Assembly (NCBI GenBank): GCA_963691705.1
Contig: OY829542.1
Coordinates: forward strand, 56,275,002-56,339,001
DNA: 64,000 nt
From: Viola odorata
Lineage: Eukaryota; Streptophyta; Magnoliopsida; Malpighiales; Violaceae
Direction of reading: 5' to 3'
Shown here: positions 8,401 to 17,607 of the stretch, one piece after another
Position numbering within the stretch: the first letter of the stretch is position 1
Layout of the letters: each line of letters begins with the position of its first letter
The notes under the pieces: generated by a model
What the model was told of the DNA's origin: nothing
Databases searched by the model: none
What the model saw: the letters and a program-made list of their open reading frames with translations, nothing else
Translations under genes and position numbers: made by a program

Positions 8401-10476
8401 TGCACTTGCTTTTGCCATGTGCATTTGATCTTCCCGGACTTGTATAGGAGTGAGTGGAACAAAGCTGAACTTCTTCCCACGGTGGGTGAGATGAAGCTTG
8501 TTAGTCCGACCATCATGGACTACCCACCTATCAAATTGCCATGGTCGACCAAGAATGAGGTGACTCGCGTCCATGGGAACCACATCACACAATCGTTCAT
8601 CCTCATAACCACCCATCTTAAGAGCTACAAGAACTTGCTCCTTTACCTTCACTTCCCCATCATCATTAAACCAATGCAAAGAGTAAGGATTAGGATGGGG
8701 GGTTGTAGGCAAACCAAGCTTCAAGACTAAGAGATGGCTTGCTACATCCACCACACTCCCATTGTCAACAATAAGTGAAGCAATTTTACCGTTGATCTCA
8801 CAACGAGAATGGAAAAGGTTTTCTCGCTGCTCCTCATTGGTATTCTCCTCCTTGGCTTGAACACTCATGCTCCTCCTCACAACCAAGGTCATAGGGGCTA
8901 TCGGAACCACTTCTTCTTCACTACTTTCAGTTCCTTCTTCCTTCAACTCATTCTCTCCTTCCATCTCTTCATCACTTTCAGTTTCATAGTTACCCTCACG
9001 GATGATCACTACTCGACGGTTAGGACACTCGGAGGAAATGTGTCCTCTTCCGTGGCATCGATAACACTGAATATTCGAGGAGAATTTCTTGGGATGATTT
9101 GGGTTGGTAGTGATAGTGTTAGGGGTCTGTTTTGGTGGAGGATTAAAGGAGTTATTCTTAGAGAAAGGTGTGTATGGTTTAGGGTTGGGGGTCACTGTTT
9201 TGGTATCTTTTTGGTTTGGTTGGTCTTTAGGGTAGGATTTCCATGGGGTTTTTGGAGTGGAGGAGTAGGGTTGGTTGGTGTTTCGGCTAGGGTAGGGCTT
9301 CTTCTTTGTGGACTCATATGCTTCCACCTTTAGGGCGTAATGGAGCATTGACTCCAAGTGATCAAGCTCCTTCAACTCAAGCTTGTACCGAATCCGTTCA
9401 TTGAGACCATTGAGGAATCGGGACATAGTGACTTCTTCATTCTCATCAGTTTCGGTCTTGATAAGAAGCTCCTCTAGGTCATTAAAGTATTCACCCACTG
9501 ATTTGGAACCTTGCTTGAGACCTTGTAGCTTGTTTTGTAAGTCCCGTTTGTGGTTGGCGGGTACAAACCTTGCCCTCATTACCCTCTTCATCTCTTCCCA
9601 ATCTCGGATGGCATCCTCTTCCCCTCTTTTCTTGCAAACCTTATCCCACCAACTAACCGCATAATCATCAAACTCCATGGCAGCTAGCTTGATTTTCTTC
9701 TCATCCGAATACCGGTGACAATTAAAGATACGTTGAATTTTTCCTTCCCATTTGAGGTATTCCGAAGGATCAGTGGTGCCTCTAAAGGTAGGAATTTGCA
9801 CTTTAATACCACTCAACTTGTCATCAACCTTCTGTTCTTGTGCCTCCTCAAATGGCTTTCCAAACTGAAAAGTGGAATTTCGTTGCCGCCTACCTCTATT
9901 TGATTGTGGAGGTTCTTCAAGCTCTTCACTACCATACTCAAAAGGATCTTCGTAATATCCATGTGTGTTGTGAGGTGTGGTCTTAGCATGATAATGAGGA
10001 ATTAGAGGCCGACTACTTGTTGCATTAAGATCTTTTGGGTTCGGATTAAGCTTGGCATATTTCTCCCGGATGTTCTTCATTTGTTCTTCGGATATGGCTA
10101 GATGAGTAGGGTGTGGTGCTGGTTTTCGAGTCTCCGTGGTGAGACAGCTTGGGAAGCCACGGCTGGCCACCCTTTTGAATTTCCCTTTCAAGCGCTCACG
10201 CGCTTCATCACTGTCAAGTTGACCCTCTTCTTCGGTCTCACAAGTTACATGCTCCTCTTGGAAACCTTTTGGGGGCTTAAGGGGAGGCTCCCTTGGGGTG
10301 ACTGGGGACTTTATACTTCCCTCTAACAAAGTGAGACGGGCCTCTGTCCGATCAGCAGTAGCCTTCAAAGAAGCCAAGGCAGCAAGGACTTGTTCAAGGG
10401 CCTCGGCACTTCTACTACTACTAGAATTAGGCCTACTTCGGTTGATCATTGTAACAAGACAAAGGTACCTGCACAC
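5197..10476 (-). CDS. Gag-pol polyprotein, Ty3/gypsy
   Basis: One uninterrupted frame of 1759 codons; the likely start is the second methionine (MINRSRP, 10449). Domains in order: retrotransposon gag (about 215-390); zinc knuckle CX2CX4HX4C at 471-484 (CYRCHGRGHISSEC); aspartic protease with DNGS at 571-574 instead of the usual DT/SG; reverse transcriptase with YFDD at 997-1000; RNase H from about 1140 to 1260 (ECDAS, TDHLSL, DALSRR); integrase zinc finger 1327-1366; integrase catalytic residues D1396, D1457 and E1493 with 35-residue D-E spacing; GPF motif at 1632. All catalytic residues look present. The C-terminus (from about residue 1691) is encoded in the 3' LTR and ends in the palindrome repeats, so it depends on repeat number. 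Fusion of gag and pol in one frame is normal for many plant chromoviruses. Confidence 0.95.
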   Translation of the reverse strand: MCRYLCLVTMINRSRPNSSSSRSAEALEQVLAALASLKATADRTEARLTLLEGSIKSPVTPREPPLKPPKGFQEEHVTCETEEEGQLDSDEARERLKGKFKRVASRGFPSCLTTETRKPAPHPTHLAISEEQMKNIREKYAKLNPNPKDLNATSSRPLIPHYHAKTTPHNTHGYYEDPFEYGSEELEEPPQSNRGRRQRNSTFQFGKPFEEAQEQKVDDKLSGIKVQIPTFRGTTDPSEYLKWEGKIQRIFNCHRYSDEKKIKLAAMEFDDYAVSWWDKVCKKRGEEDAIRDWEEMKRVMRARFVPANHKRDLQNKLQGLKQGSKSVGEYFNDLEELLIKTETDENEEVTMSRFLNGLNERIRYKLELKELDHLESMLHYALKVEAYESTKKKPYPSRNTNQPYSSTPKTPWKSYPKDQPNQKDTKTVTPNPKPYTPFSKNNSFNPPPKQTPNTITTNPNHPKKFSSNIQCYRCHGRGHISSECPNRRVVIIREGNYETESDEEMEGENELKEEGTESSEEEVVPIAPMTLVVRRSMSVQAKEENTNEEQRENLFHSRCEINGKIASLIVDNGSVVDVASHLLVLKLGLPTTPHPNPYSLHWFNDDGEVKVKEQVLVALKMGGYEDERLCDVVPMDASHLILGRPWQFDRWVVHDGRTNKLHLTHRGKKFSFVPLTPIQVREDQMHMAKASAEFQLMRKMRDKRGEKKVSCAKEEKTSHEKSKHGILRESECSSQEKRGEKKVRGELNTRHDKSKHGRESEPKQLSMVARGKDVRQALVTNKVCLVLQYKPYCLNAATNPISSLPSPIVSLLQEFDDVFPSEMPSGLPPIRGIEHKIDLVPGAAIPNRPAYRCNPEETKELQKQVEELLSKGFIRESMSPCAVPVLLVPKKDGTWRMCVDCRAVNKITVRYRHPIPRLDDMLDELSGSTVYSKIDLMSGYHQIRMHEGDEWKTAFKTKHGLYEWMVMPFGLSNAPSTFMRLMNYVLREFIGKYVVVYFDDILVYSPSLEQHVNHLRTILDTLRAHQLYAKLSKCELCLDRVHFLGFVVSIDGVQVDEEKVKAIREWPNPKSASEVRSFHGLASFYRRFVPNFSTIAAPLNELTKKHVTFEWGSRQEAAFKELKERLMQSPVLALPNFNKAFELECDASGIGIGAVLTQEGRPIAYFSEKLSGAQLNYSTYDRELYALVRTLMVWEHYLLPNQFVIHTDHLSLKFLQGQAKLNKRHAKWMEFIEAFPYTIKYKQGKENVVADALSRRYALLNSLDAQLFGFSHLLGLYENDEDFSDIYAACAHGPHTHFFRHDDYLFKYDKLCVPRSNVRELLVLEAHGGALSGHFGISKTLHALKSHFYWPRMKVDVTSIVNRCIACKLAKSKSKHHAIYMPLPVAQHPWVDLSMDFVLGLPKSRNGHDSIFVVVDRFSKMAHFIPCSKTHDATHIASLFFQHVVRIHGMPKSIVSDRDTKFLSHFWRTLWAKLGTKLLFSTTCHPQTDGQTEVVNRTLGSLLRIMIAKHGVKWEECIAFAEFAYNNAYHTSIGFSPFEVVYGFQPLTPLDLSPLPLSSLKCVGGSAKAAAVKKLHEQVRKNIENMNEKAVTKRNKGKAPTSFEQGQWVWLHWSKDRFPRERQSKLSPRGDGPFQIIRRIDANAYVLDLPSEYGGISRTFNVNDLSVYPDEEEDQQETDSRTNPFEGEGVDMITDPSKTELDIQGMLPQGPITRSKARALSSWVEGKMREKGPLQDEKKPAYVIFHREPPSYSVLPKTP
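5408..5421 (-). other. Polypurine tract of the gypsy element
   Basis: Directly inside the 3' LTR. On the minus strand it reads gaaggggaaggagt and abuts the LTR start, where second-strand priming is expected. Confidence 0.8.
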
Positions 10477-10937
10477 TCAAACAAACGTTAGAAAAACTTT
10501 TCTCCCTCACGTGTTTGAACACTCGTGTTTGATCACTCGTAAAAGATGTCCTCACAAACGCTCAAAAATCCTTTCCACAATCTTGTTCACCACACAACTT
10601 CTTGTAGCAAATAAACTTGTGATTCAAGTCAAGCATTTGTTCATAACCATCTTTGCAACATAATCAAGGGAGTAACACAAGAAAAAGGGAAAGAAGCTGA
10701 ACAAAGACTCAAGAAGACTCAAGGAAAGGCTGAAGAAAAATTTCAGAAAAGTGAGGCAGCCGAACCTGGCGGCATGCCGCTCCAGCCGAGGAGATCCTGG
10801 CGGTATGCCGCTAGGCACAAAGACTTGAATTTCACTTCTGAAATTCGAAAGAACAAGGAGGAAAACTGACAAGAGATGACTTAAATGAGTAAAAGACTCC
10901 AAGGAACTTAAGTTTAAGACTTGATGAAAAAGACTCC

Positions 10938-10973
<36 letters not shown>

Positions 10974-11509
10974 TTTTTTAAAGGAGTTTAGGACTCAAGT
11001 CTTAAACTAAGTTTAGGACTTGGACAAACTCAATAGGACTGCTGGACATTCAAGTGAAGAGCTGGACGTGGACAAGGGGGCAAAGACTCCACTTAGGTGA
11101 ATATTCTTCTTGAGAGTTAGAATGTTTGCCACTTGTGAGAATATTTGTTCTTTGGTTGGCCACTTTGGTGTAGGAAATTAATATTTTATTGGGGAAACAA
11201 GGACCTTAGCTTTGACTAGTAATTTTCAGATCAAAGTTTTCCTTCTTCATTCAAATTTTGCATGAACACCAAGAACACAATGATGAACACCAAGAATTCA
11301 CTTATCAGATTTTGATATTTAAGACTAGCAAAAGTTGGCATAACATTCACACATATTATCACTTGAATTTGGGCAGCGATATTCGACACTTTTGTCACAA
11401 GACAATCAATACAACGAAGATGGACAACAAGAGCATATATGGTTCAGACAAAGGTGACACAAGGAAGAACACAAATAAACTCCAAGGCGCCAAAAGCTCC
11501 GCTACCACT
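10477..11509 (-). other. 5' leader of the gypsy element with primer-binding site
   Basis: Transcribed leader between the 5' LTR and gag-pol. Two bases inside the LTR the minus strand reads tggtagcggagc (11496-11507). This matches the common initiator-methionine tRNA primer site at 10 of 12 positions. A pyrimidine run (about 10937-10979, T-rich on plus) and two ggcggtatgccgc-type motifs (about 10771 and 10800) are the only other features. No gene is seen. Confidence 0.75.
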
Positions 11510-12331
11510 TGATATGATCCGGCCTAGTGTAAGTAAGCCGAATGATATATGGAGCTTGAGGAGGATCTAGCCGATGGAGTTATCAACAAGACTTGGAAGA
11601 AAGACAGGAATTTCATACACAATACACGGATTTGGCAGCGGAAATAGATTAGAAAAGCAAGAAACAATGTTACCCGGAATGTTGATTGTTGCTAGATGGA
11701 TGGAAAGGAAGCAATGAACAAATGCACAACTTGTAGGAGCTCAAACCAATCCAGCAAACAAAGCTTCAAATATATTTAAGTCACCCAAACTTGTTACAAA
11801 TTCGATTACAAAGATTTCCCGGAGGAAGATCGGGAGGAGTGTTCTCTACTCAAGCGATCTTTCTCCAAGAAGGATTGAAGAGTTTAATGACCTAGGTGAT
11901 AAGTTTAAGGAGTGCTCTCAACTTATCAAATATCACTCAAGTCTAAAAACTAACTAATGAAAATGAAACAAGAGCTATTTATACAAGTAGGCAAAAGTTG
12001 ACAGAACAGGAGCAAAACGCTATGGCGTTTTGCTACTGGAAAGTTACGGATCAAGCTGGGGCAAAACGCTATAGCGTTTTGAAACGCTATGGCGTTTTGC
12101 AAAACGCTATAGCGTTTTGCCACTGGAAAGTTTCGTTCCAAAACACGGGTGGGAGGCTCACGATGGAAAATCACATAGGCCGGTTTTTTCTCGTCTTGGA
12201 GGGGTCCTTTCTCTCTCATTTTGCCTTCAACCCATGAGGACAATGCTCTTGCTTTGCTCCGTGTGATCGGGCCTTGAGGCAACATGCCTTGAATGTCAAG
12301 TTCGGTCTTGGAGGGGTCCGTGATCATATCA
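11510..12331 (-). repeat. 5' LTR of the gypsy element (822 bp)
   Basis: Same sequence as the left LTR but with only four of the 20-bp palindromes. It is followed directly by the target duplication cagat. Confidence 0.95.
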
Positions 12332-12336
12332 CAGAT

Positions 12337-12957
12337 GGTCGTAGGTCCCTAGGTGTTTGATAAGACTTTTTTAGTTTCTTTGGTTACTTTGTGTGTTTTC
12401 ATGAGGGAATTTTAATTTTAATTTCTATATGTTATGTACTCTTTCCCTCAGAAATGTTTCGTAAAAACTAAAGAATCATGCAACCCTTCAAAAAATTTAA
12501 CATTATCTCTTTCAAATTCCCTAATAAAGTATGAAATTAAATAGATCAATTAGGTATATTAAATTAATTTAACAGTGTAAATCGAAAATTTTAAAAGTTA
12601 TATATCATAAATTGTATTAAAATTAATAAATAACTATATAATTTAATTGACCACACGATTTTTTTTTAGGTTATCTAATACATTAATTAAGTAAAAAATA
12701 ATAATATAAAAATATTAAATAAATAAAGTTTAAAATCATTATATGCCTGAAGATATTAAAATTTCAAAAATAACAATTGCATAATTGGAGAAATTCGAAT
12801 TTATGAATTCTGAGTGACTTTCTTTTACATCTTTCATATTTATATAGATATAAATTGCACTGTTCACTCCTCTTCAACTATCAAACAAACCTCATGAGTC
12901 ATGTCACTCTAATCTTGCTCAACTTTAAACTTGGAGCTCAGCTTGTAGTTGTAGGAT
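12337..12957. repeat. End of repeat copy B and partial copy C
   Basis: The stretch from 12337 continues copy B where the gypsy element broke it and matches 1874-2231 and 3287-3366. It contains the empty target site of the small mariner element (single TA at 12679-12680). From about 12758 a third copy begins and stops at about 12957, where unrelated sequence leading to the P450 remnant starts. Confidence 0.85.
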
Positions 12958-13202
12958 CCTCACAGGCGATACGTTCCAGACATGACAGCCACCAAGAATC
13001 CAAAACTCAACAAGTTATCTATCAATCGGATGGGTGGTTGAGTGCAATGAAGAATGGAGCCATTTACGCGGGCTGTGCAAGAACGAGTTTTTTTCGAGCA
13101 AGGCATTGGAGTGGAAAGAATCAATACATGAAAAACGGGTGATGGAAATGCTACTATTTTTAACATGTTGAGTTTCATTTTGGTCGTCAAGGGAACTTAC
13201 AA

Positions 13203-13993
13203 GTGAGGGTAGAGGGGATAAGTGGAATTCTAAATGAAATGGTATATTCTATACCTAATCTATCTGATTTGTATCCAATCTTGAGTCCATTAGATCTTCA
13301 GGGTTTGAAGAAGAGAAGTGCAGAATTGCATAGGTGCAAAACAATCGTACAAGAAAGAAGAGAGGAGAAAAGATGTGATGATGGTGCCTCAAATTGCAAG
13401 GATTTTCTTGACACTTTGATCAAGAATGGCTCAAGTGATGATCAAATCAATTATTTCCTACTGGTTTGTTGTCTCTTCTACTTCCAATTTCAGCTCTTTC
13501 TGAAGTTTCCAGATTTTGAAATTCTAGTCATAAATTCATAATAACAGATTGTGTCGATGTATTTTTCTGGTCAACAATCGAATGAGCAATGCCGGAACTG
13601 ATCAATAATCCGAAATGCCTCAACAGAGTCCAACAGGATATTGCAGCAATAGCAAATCAAGAAACTACCATCATCAAAGAATCCCATCTTCCACACCTCA
13701 AATACCTTCAAGCTTGTGTCAAAGAAACCCTGAGGCTGCACCATCCAGGCCCTTTTCTCCTTCCTCACCGACTCCGCACCGTTAAATCTTGCAATGTCCT
13801 GCACTACACAATCCCCAAGAATTCCCAAGTGTTGGTAAATTTCTGGGAAATAGGGCGCGACCCGAATAACTGGAAAGACCCTGAAATGTTTAATCCTGAA
13901 AGGTTCCTGATAAGTGCTAACATGGATTTTAAGGGCAGTGACTTTGAGTTATATCATAACAAAAGACAAATCACAAAACACACAGGTTCCTGA
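13203..13993 (+). pseudogene. Cytochrome P450 fragment, CYP76-like
   Basis: Two exon-like pieces resemble the middle of a plant CYP76-type P450. The first (13203-13465) contains PNLSDLYPILSPLDLQG and DFLDTLI. The second (about 13571-13960) contains ELINNP, the K-helix ACVKETLRLHHPGPFLLPHR, YTIPKNSQVLVNFW, the PERF-region motif NPERFLIS and DFKGSDFE. Defects: the I-helix oxygen-binding motif is lost at the junction, the codon after the STIE motif is a TGA stop (13583-13585), and the sequence ends before the heme-binding cysteine loop. The upstream N-terminal part is not recognisable. It is a non-functional relic. Confidence 0.85.
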
Positions 13994-14270
13994 TAAGTGA
14001 TAGATAGCTTGTATCATAACAAAACAAAAATCAAATGAATTCTTTCATATATATTTCCTACCAGTACATCATGGGTTTTATGTTTTATGATAATCCTTCA
14101 GCAAACAAAGCTAAAAATGTTGACAAAAACTACAAAGAATTTCTTGAATACATCAAAGAATGAAAGAATAAATAAAAAGAAAACTACCTACAAAGAATTT
14201 TTTCTTTCTGTGTGCAAGAATGAAATGAATTAAATAACTATGTATGTAGGAAAAAAGAAACCCAAATCTA

Positions 14271-16268
14271 TCAACTTGGCTGAGAAAAAATGGATGACCT
14301 CCCTGCGATATCTCCAGGCGCCCACGCGGAGACCGTATAGAGAGGCTGATCTAACCAACTTAGAGTCAGTGCCCCACCTTCCTGCCCTTGCTTCTTTACC
14401 CTGTAATTCCCACAAGAGTACATCCTCAACAGCATTTGACTCTGACGCATTTCCATCTCATCAACTCCCAAGCACCGGTATCCTCCTTGCTCCATCAACT
14501 TGCTCCACTTTTCAAAACCCTGATGCCTTTCGTGCCGATCACTCCCTTCACAAGCCACAATGTTCCGAATTTCCCGCGCAAACATCTCCTCTAGTTTTAG
14601 CCTAACTGGACTATCTACTGGAAGGCTAGAATTGATCGAATCAAATATGGCAGAGTAGTACATCAAAGAATTGCATACTCTTGCTTCTAAACTAGCCTCG
14701 TTGTGTTCTGCTTCTTGCTCTGCCATGAGTACTATTGTGGGGTTTGTACTTCTGATCAGTCCCAAGAAATCCCTTACTGCTCCTCCACTCCCGTCGTAAA
14801 GTATCTTGTGCATCTGGAAAACACAATTTATAGCCACACTCTCTCCCTCCTTCACATGAAGCATCCACAGCCTAACATCCTCTAACCGATCCACAACTGG
14901 ATGGAACTCAAAAGGCAGGTTAAATGCCTCAGCGAATCCAGCAAGCCTATCTCCAGTCTCGTTTAAGTCTTGCTTGGAATCGCCAATACCCGTGATTCTG
15001 ACATGACTCGGGGGGTTGTTTCTGGAGGCCAAACTCTGAAACAAACTTGGCCACTGAAGTCCTTGCTTGATGTCAAAATCTATAATGTGAACTCTGTCTT
15101 TCCCTTCGAACGCTCTCAGCAACATCTCATTTCCCGTAAACTGAATGAACTTGGGAATCGGGCTCACCTGATTCAAAAGCCTTAATGCAGTTGCAGTATC
15201 ATCATCAATCCGATCAAGCTCCCGTGGGGTGCTGATGTGAAATACATGAGGCCAAAGCCTTGTGACTCGGAGAGCTAAAGCCTCAGTGTAGTAAGCAGAA
15301 AGGCGGCTAATGGAAGTACTACCCATTGGAGAAGCTAAATCTCCCAACTTTGATATAAAATGATTGACCCCTGCAATATTCTTTGATCCAATTGCTTCAA
15401 CACATGCTGTAAGTAAGCTAAGCATCTCAAACCCTTGATACTCCCCCTGGTGATCCTCTTCTGCAGCCTCCACAGTAGCACCTTCTCGCGGATGCGGATT
15501 GCTCGAGCCATTACCCACTTCATGCTCCACAATGTTCTTCTCACTTAGCCTAGAACCCAAGCCACGACTATCCGATGAAGTACTCGAACCTGAAGCTTCT
15601 TTTACCGGCCTTTGACTACTCGCTCCACCTTTTTCGCCTAGGTCAGTGATCTCAGTTATGACAGAGTCTATCCATGGATTGTTAGACAATGGCAAAGGAG
15701 GAGAAATCACTTCACTAGGCACATAGCAGACCCTTTCATCATCTCCCGAACATGTCAAAGAGAAAGGAACTTGTTGAGGGTTTAAGCCTCTAGGCACCTC
15801 GAACCCTGATGGAAACCAAAAATTGCCACTCCCCAACGGACCTAAACTCAAACCATCACCATTACCTTGATGATCACTGCTACTCCTTTTTCTCTTAGCC
15901 CTACTCGTGCAAGACTCATCGACTAATCCCTGCTCCGCAAACCTCTTTAAACTCTTCTTCCCCTTCTCCCAAAACTCATCTTTCACTGATTGAGAACTTG
16001 TTGCCAAAGGCGGTAGCCGGATATTCTGCTTGAGAGAGCAACCGCTGGTCTTGGACTCGAGTGGTTTTTCGACAGAAAGACCAACACCAACAGACCTGAT
16101 GGGCTGTGATCGCGAAGATTCCTTGCGAGTAAAAGTACATGGCAAATCCAACCGCTGTGTGCTCATTGAAGGTAACTGGTAATGACAAGCTTGGAACTGT
16201 GCAGCTGACTCACTCCTCAATCTATGCCTCGGTGACACTAATGCAGAACTAGAGCACCCAGCCAACAT
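14271..16268 (-). CDS. SCARECROW-LIKE 28, GRAS transcription factor
   Basis: Single-exon gene of 665 codons. The N-terminus MLAGCSSSALVSPRHRLRSE and the motif STQRLDLPC are characteristic of SCL28. The GRAS domain spans about residues 280-650: leucine-rich region from FEMLSLLTACVEA, VHIID at 393-397, a PFEF/VRLWML region near 452-470, the PFYRE/RVH-type region near 525-600, and a terminal SAW motif (LYTVSAWAPGD). The length is close to the Arabidopsis protein. Work in Arabidopsis shows SCL28 is made in G2/M under MYB3R control and limits mitotic entry through SMR inhibitors, so it sets cell size. The start is supported by family conservation and by an untranslated leader with no competing long frame. 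The upstream region carries MSA motifs, listed separately. Confidence 0.95.
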   Translation of the reverse strand: MLAGCSSSALVSPRHRLRSESAAQFQACHYQLPSMSTQRLDLPCTFTRKESSRSQPIRSVGVGLSVEKPLESKTSGCSLKQNIRLPPLATSSQSVKDEFWEKGKKSLKRFAEQGLVDESCTSRAKRKRSSSDHQGNGDGLSLGPLGSGNFWFPSGFEVPRGLNPQQVPFSLTCSGDDERVCYVPSEVISPPLPLSNNPWIDSVITEITDLGEKGGASSQRPVKEASGSSTSSDSRGLGSRLSEKNIVEHEVGNGSSNPHPREGATVEAAEEDHQGEYQGFEMLSLLTACVEAIGSKNIAGVNHFISKLGDLASPMGSTSISRLSAYYTEALALRVTRLWPHVFHISTPRELDRIDDDTATALRLLNQVSPIPKFIQFTGNEMLLRAFEGKDRVHIIDFDIKQGLQWPSLFQSLASRNNPPSHVRITGIGDSKQDLNETGDRLAGFAEAFNLPFEFHPVVDRLEDVRLWMLHVKEGESVAINCVFQMHKILYDGSGGAVRDFLGLIRSTNPTIVLMAEQEAEHNEASLEARVCNSLMYYSAIFDSINSSLPVDSPVRLKLEEMFAREIRNIVACEGSDRHERHQGFEKWSKLMEQGGYRCLGVDEMEMRQSQMLLRMYSCGNYRVKKQGQEGGALTLSWLDQPLYTVSAWAPGDIAGRSSIFSQPS

Positions 16269-17378
16269 TCTTTAAAACCTTCCAATTTTTCTTTTGTGTG
16301 TTCTTTTTGTGCTATTCACCCCACCTTCTCTTTATTTTTTTCTTCGTTTCCTTTCAATGTTCTCTCCCTATCTCTGTGTTTCTAAAACAAACTTTAGACT
16401 ATTGAAAAACCTATGTTCAATTGTGTATAGTTTCTTCTATATGATCATACAAAACTTTGCATGTATTATAGGTTGAAAACAGAAAACAAGAGAGAAACTA
16501 ATGTGAGTGTGTGAATTTCCAGAAACAATACTATTGATTAGGAATCCGATGAATAAGAACAAATGAGCTTTAAAAAAAGTGACAAAAATTCAAGTGTTCC
16601 TATATGAATAAATGAATAAAATGTAAAGAATATGCACTTAATTAAATCAGAAAGAATGAAAGAATTTGTTAAAAGTCTAACTTAAACAAATCAAAGAATC
16701 ATACACACTTCTTACATGAAAGAAATCATCGGATTCCAACACATTCAAAACAAAGTCCTTTTCTATGTGTTAAAAAACAGACTTTGATCAATTAGAATGC
16801 AATTTTACTTGAAGGAAACAAGAAATGCACAAAACACATACTTGCACAAATTGATGGCTGAGGGCACAATCAACACAAGAACATCTCTTTAGGCCACCAC
16901 CCACTTCACCATTTGTAGCACGCTGCTGAAAGTCCATATCTTTTCACCAGAAAAAAACACTTCCAGCACACAAATCCTTGAAAACCCACTTCTCCAAACC
17001 AGCCAAGGAAACCACAAAGTAGAAAAAGGTTCAGTCTTTATAACACCCAACTCCTTAATTAATAGTAAAAACCTTATCACCCCCCCTCTCCTTCTTCCTC
17101 CTCCTTTCACTCTCCCACTCTCTCTCTCTTCCCTCTCTCTCTCTCTCTAGCTCTCTCTCTCTCTCTTTCCCTTCTCTCTCTACTAGTAGTATTCTACACT
17201 ACCAATCTCTACGACTAGGTACTACTACTATAACTTCCAAGTCTGTCTCCATCATTGCTTTTTCTAAGAGTCAGACTGGAAATATAAAATGATTGATGCG
17301 GAAAAAGTGGGGTGTTTTCCAGAACTCCGTTTCTGTCCCCATGATATTGATCAGACGGTGGCTGGTGCAAGCCCAAGT
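16269..17378 (-). other. SCL28 5' leader and proximal promoter
   Basis: About 950 bp of AT-rich sequence lies between the SCL28 start and a long pyrimidine tract on plus (about 17100-17180, ct repeats), which is GA-rich on the gene strand. Such tracts often mark transcription starts or leader ends in plants, so a long leader, perhaps with an intron, is likely. No other gene is seen. Confidence 0.5.
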
Positions 17379-17388
17379 GACCGTTGGG
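17379..17388 (-). promoter_or_regulatory. MSA element (MYB3R site) upstream of SCL28
   Basis: The minus strand reads cccaacggtc, a full match to the mitosis-specific activator consensus YCYAACGGYY. It lies about 1.1 kb before the start codon and about 200 bp beyond the pyrimidine tract that may mark the leader. Confidence 0.6.
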
Positions 17389-17406
17389 CTATGTCTGGTG
17401 AAATAT

Positions 17407-17416
17407 GACCGTTGCG
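17407..17416 (-). promoter_or_regulatory. MSA-like element upstream of SCL28
   Basis: The minus strand reads cgcaacggtc, nine of ten positions of YCYAACGGYY with the AACGG core intact, 18 bp from the previous site. Confidence 0.5.
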
Positions 17417-17597
17417 AAGGAGGGAAGTTATTTCATTATTTGCGTTCGTGTGTACGGACAGTTTTTTTTTGTGTGGGAATTTTATATTTTCATTTATTTT
17501 CTTAAAGGATTACTATGCTTTGTAGTTTGTTGTCTTGCTGCCTCTGTCTGCTGTCACGTTGTGGCGCACGTGGCTGTCTCCTGATGTCCGTTCACTT

Positions 17598-17607
17598 GAC
17601 CGTTGGA
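17598..17607 (-). promoter_or_regulatory. MSA element upstream of SCL28
   Basis: The minus strand reads tccaacggtc, again a full match to YCYAACGGYY. It is the third site within 230 bp and has the same orientation as the other two. Confidence 0.6.

Larger units (their letters stand above)
4487..12331 (-). mobile_element. Full-length Ty3/gypsy LTR retrotransposon
   Basis: Both ends carry the same LTR, starting tgatatgatc and ending gatcatatca, which are exact inverted repeats of each other and give the canonical TG...CA. The 5-bp target duplication cagat lies at 4482-4486 and 12332-12336. The element reads on the minus strand: right LTR (5'), primer-binding site, about 1 kb leader, a single gag-pol frame, polypurine tract, left LTR (3'). 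It interrupts tandem unit B. Outside the variable repeat block the LTRs look identical by eye, so the insertion is recent and may be functional. The clade is probably a chromovirus of CRM type, judged from the reverse-transcriptase wording (SFHGLASFYRRFV), the TNPFEGEG tail and a frame that runs into the 3' LTR. That clade call is inference. Confidence 0.95.

Noticed and set aside
8809..9333. 174-codon plus-strand ORF
   Set aside because: It is antisense to the gypsy gag-pol frame, whose protein motifs are unmistakable.
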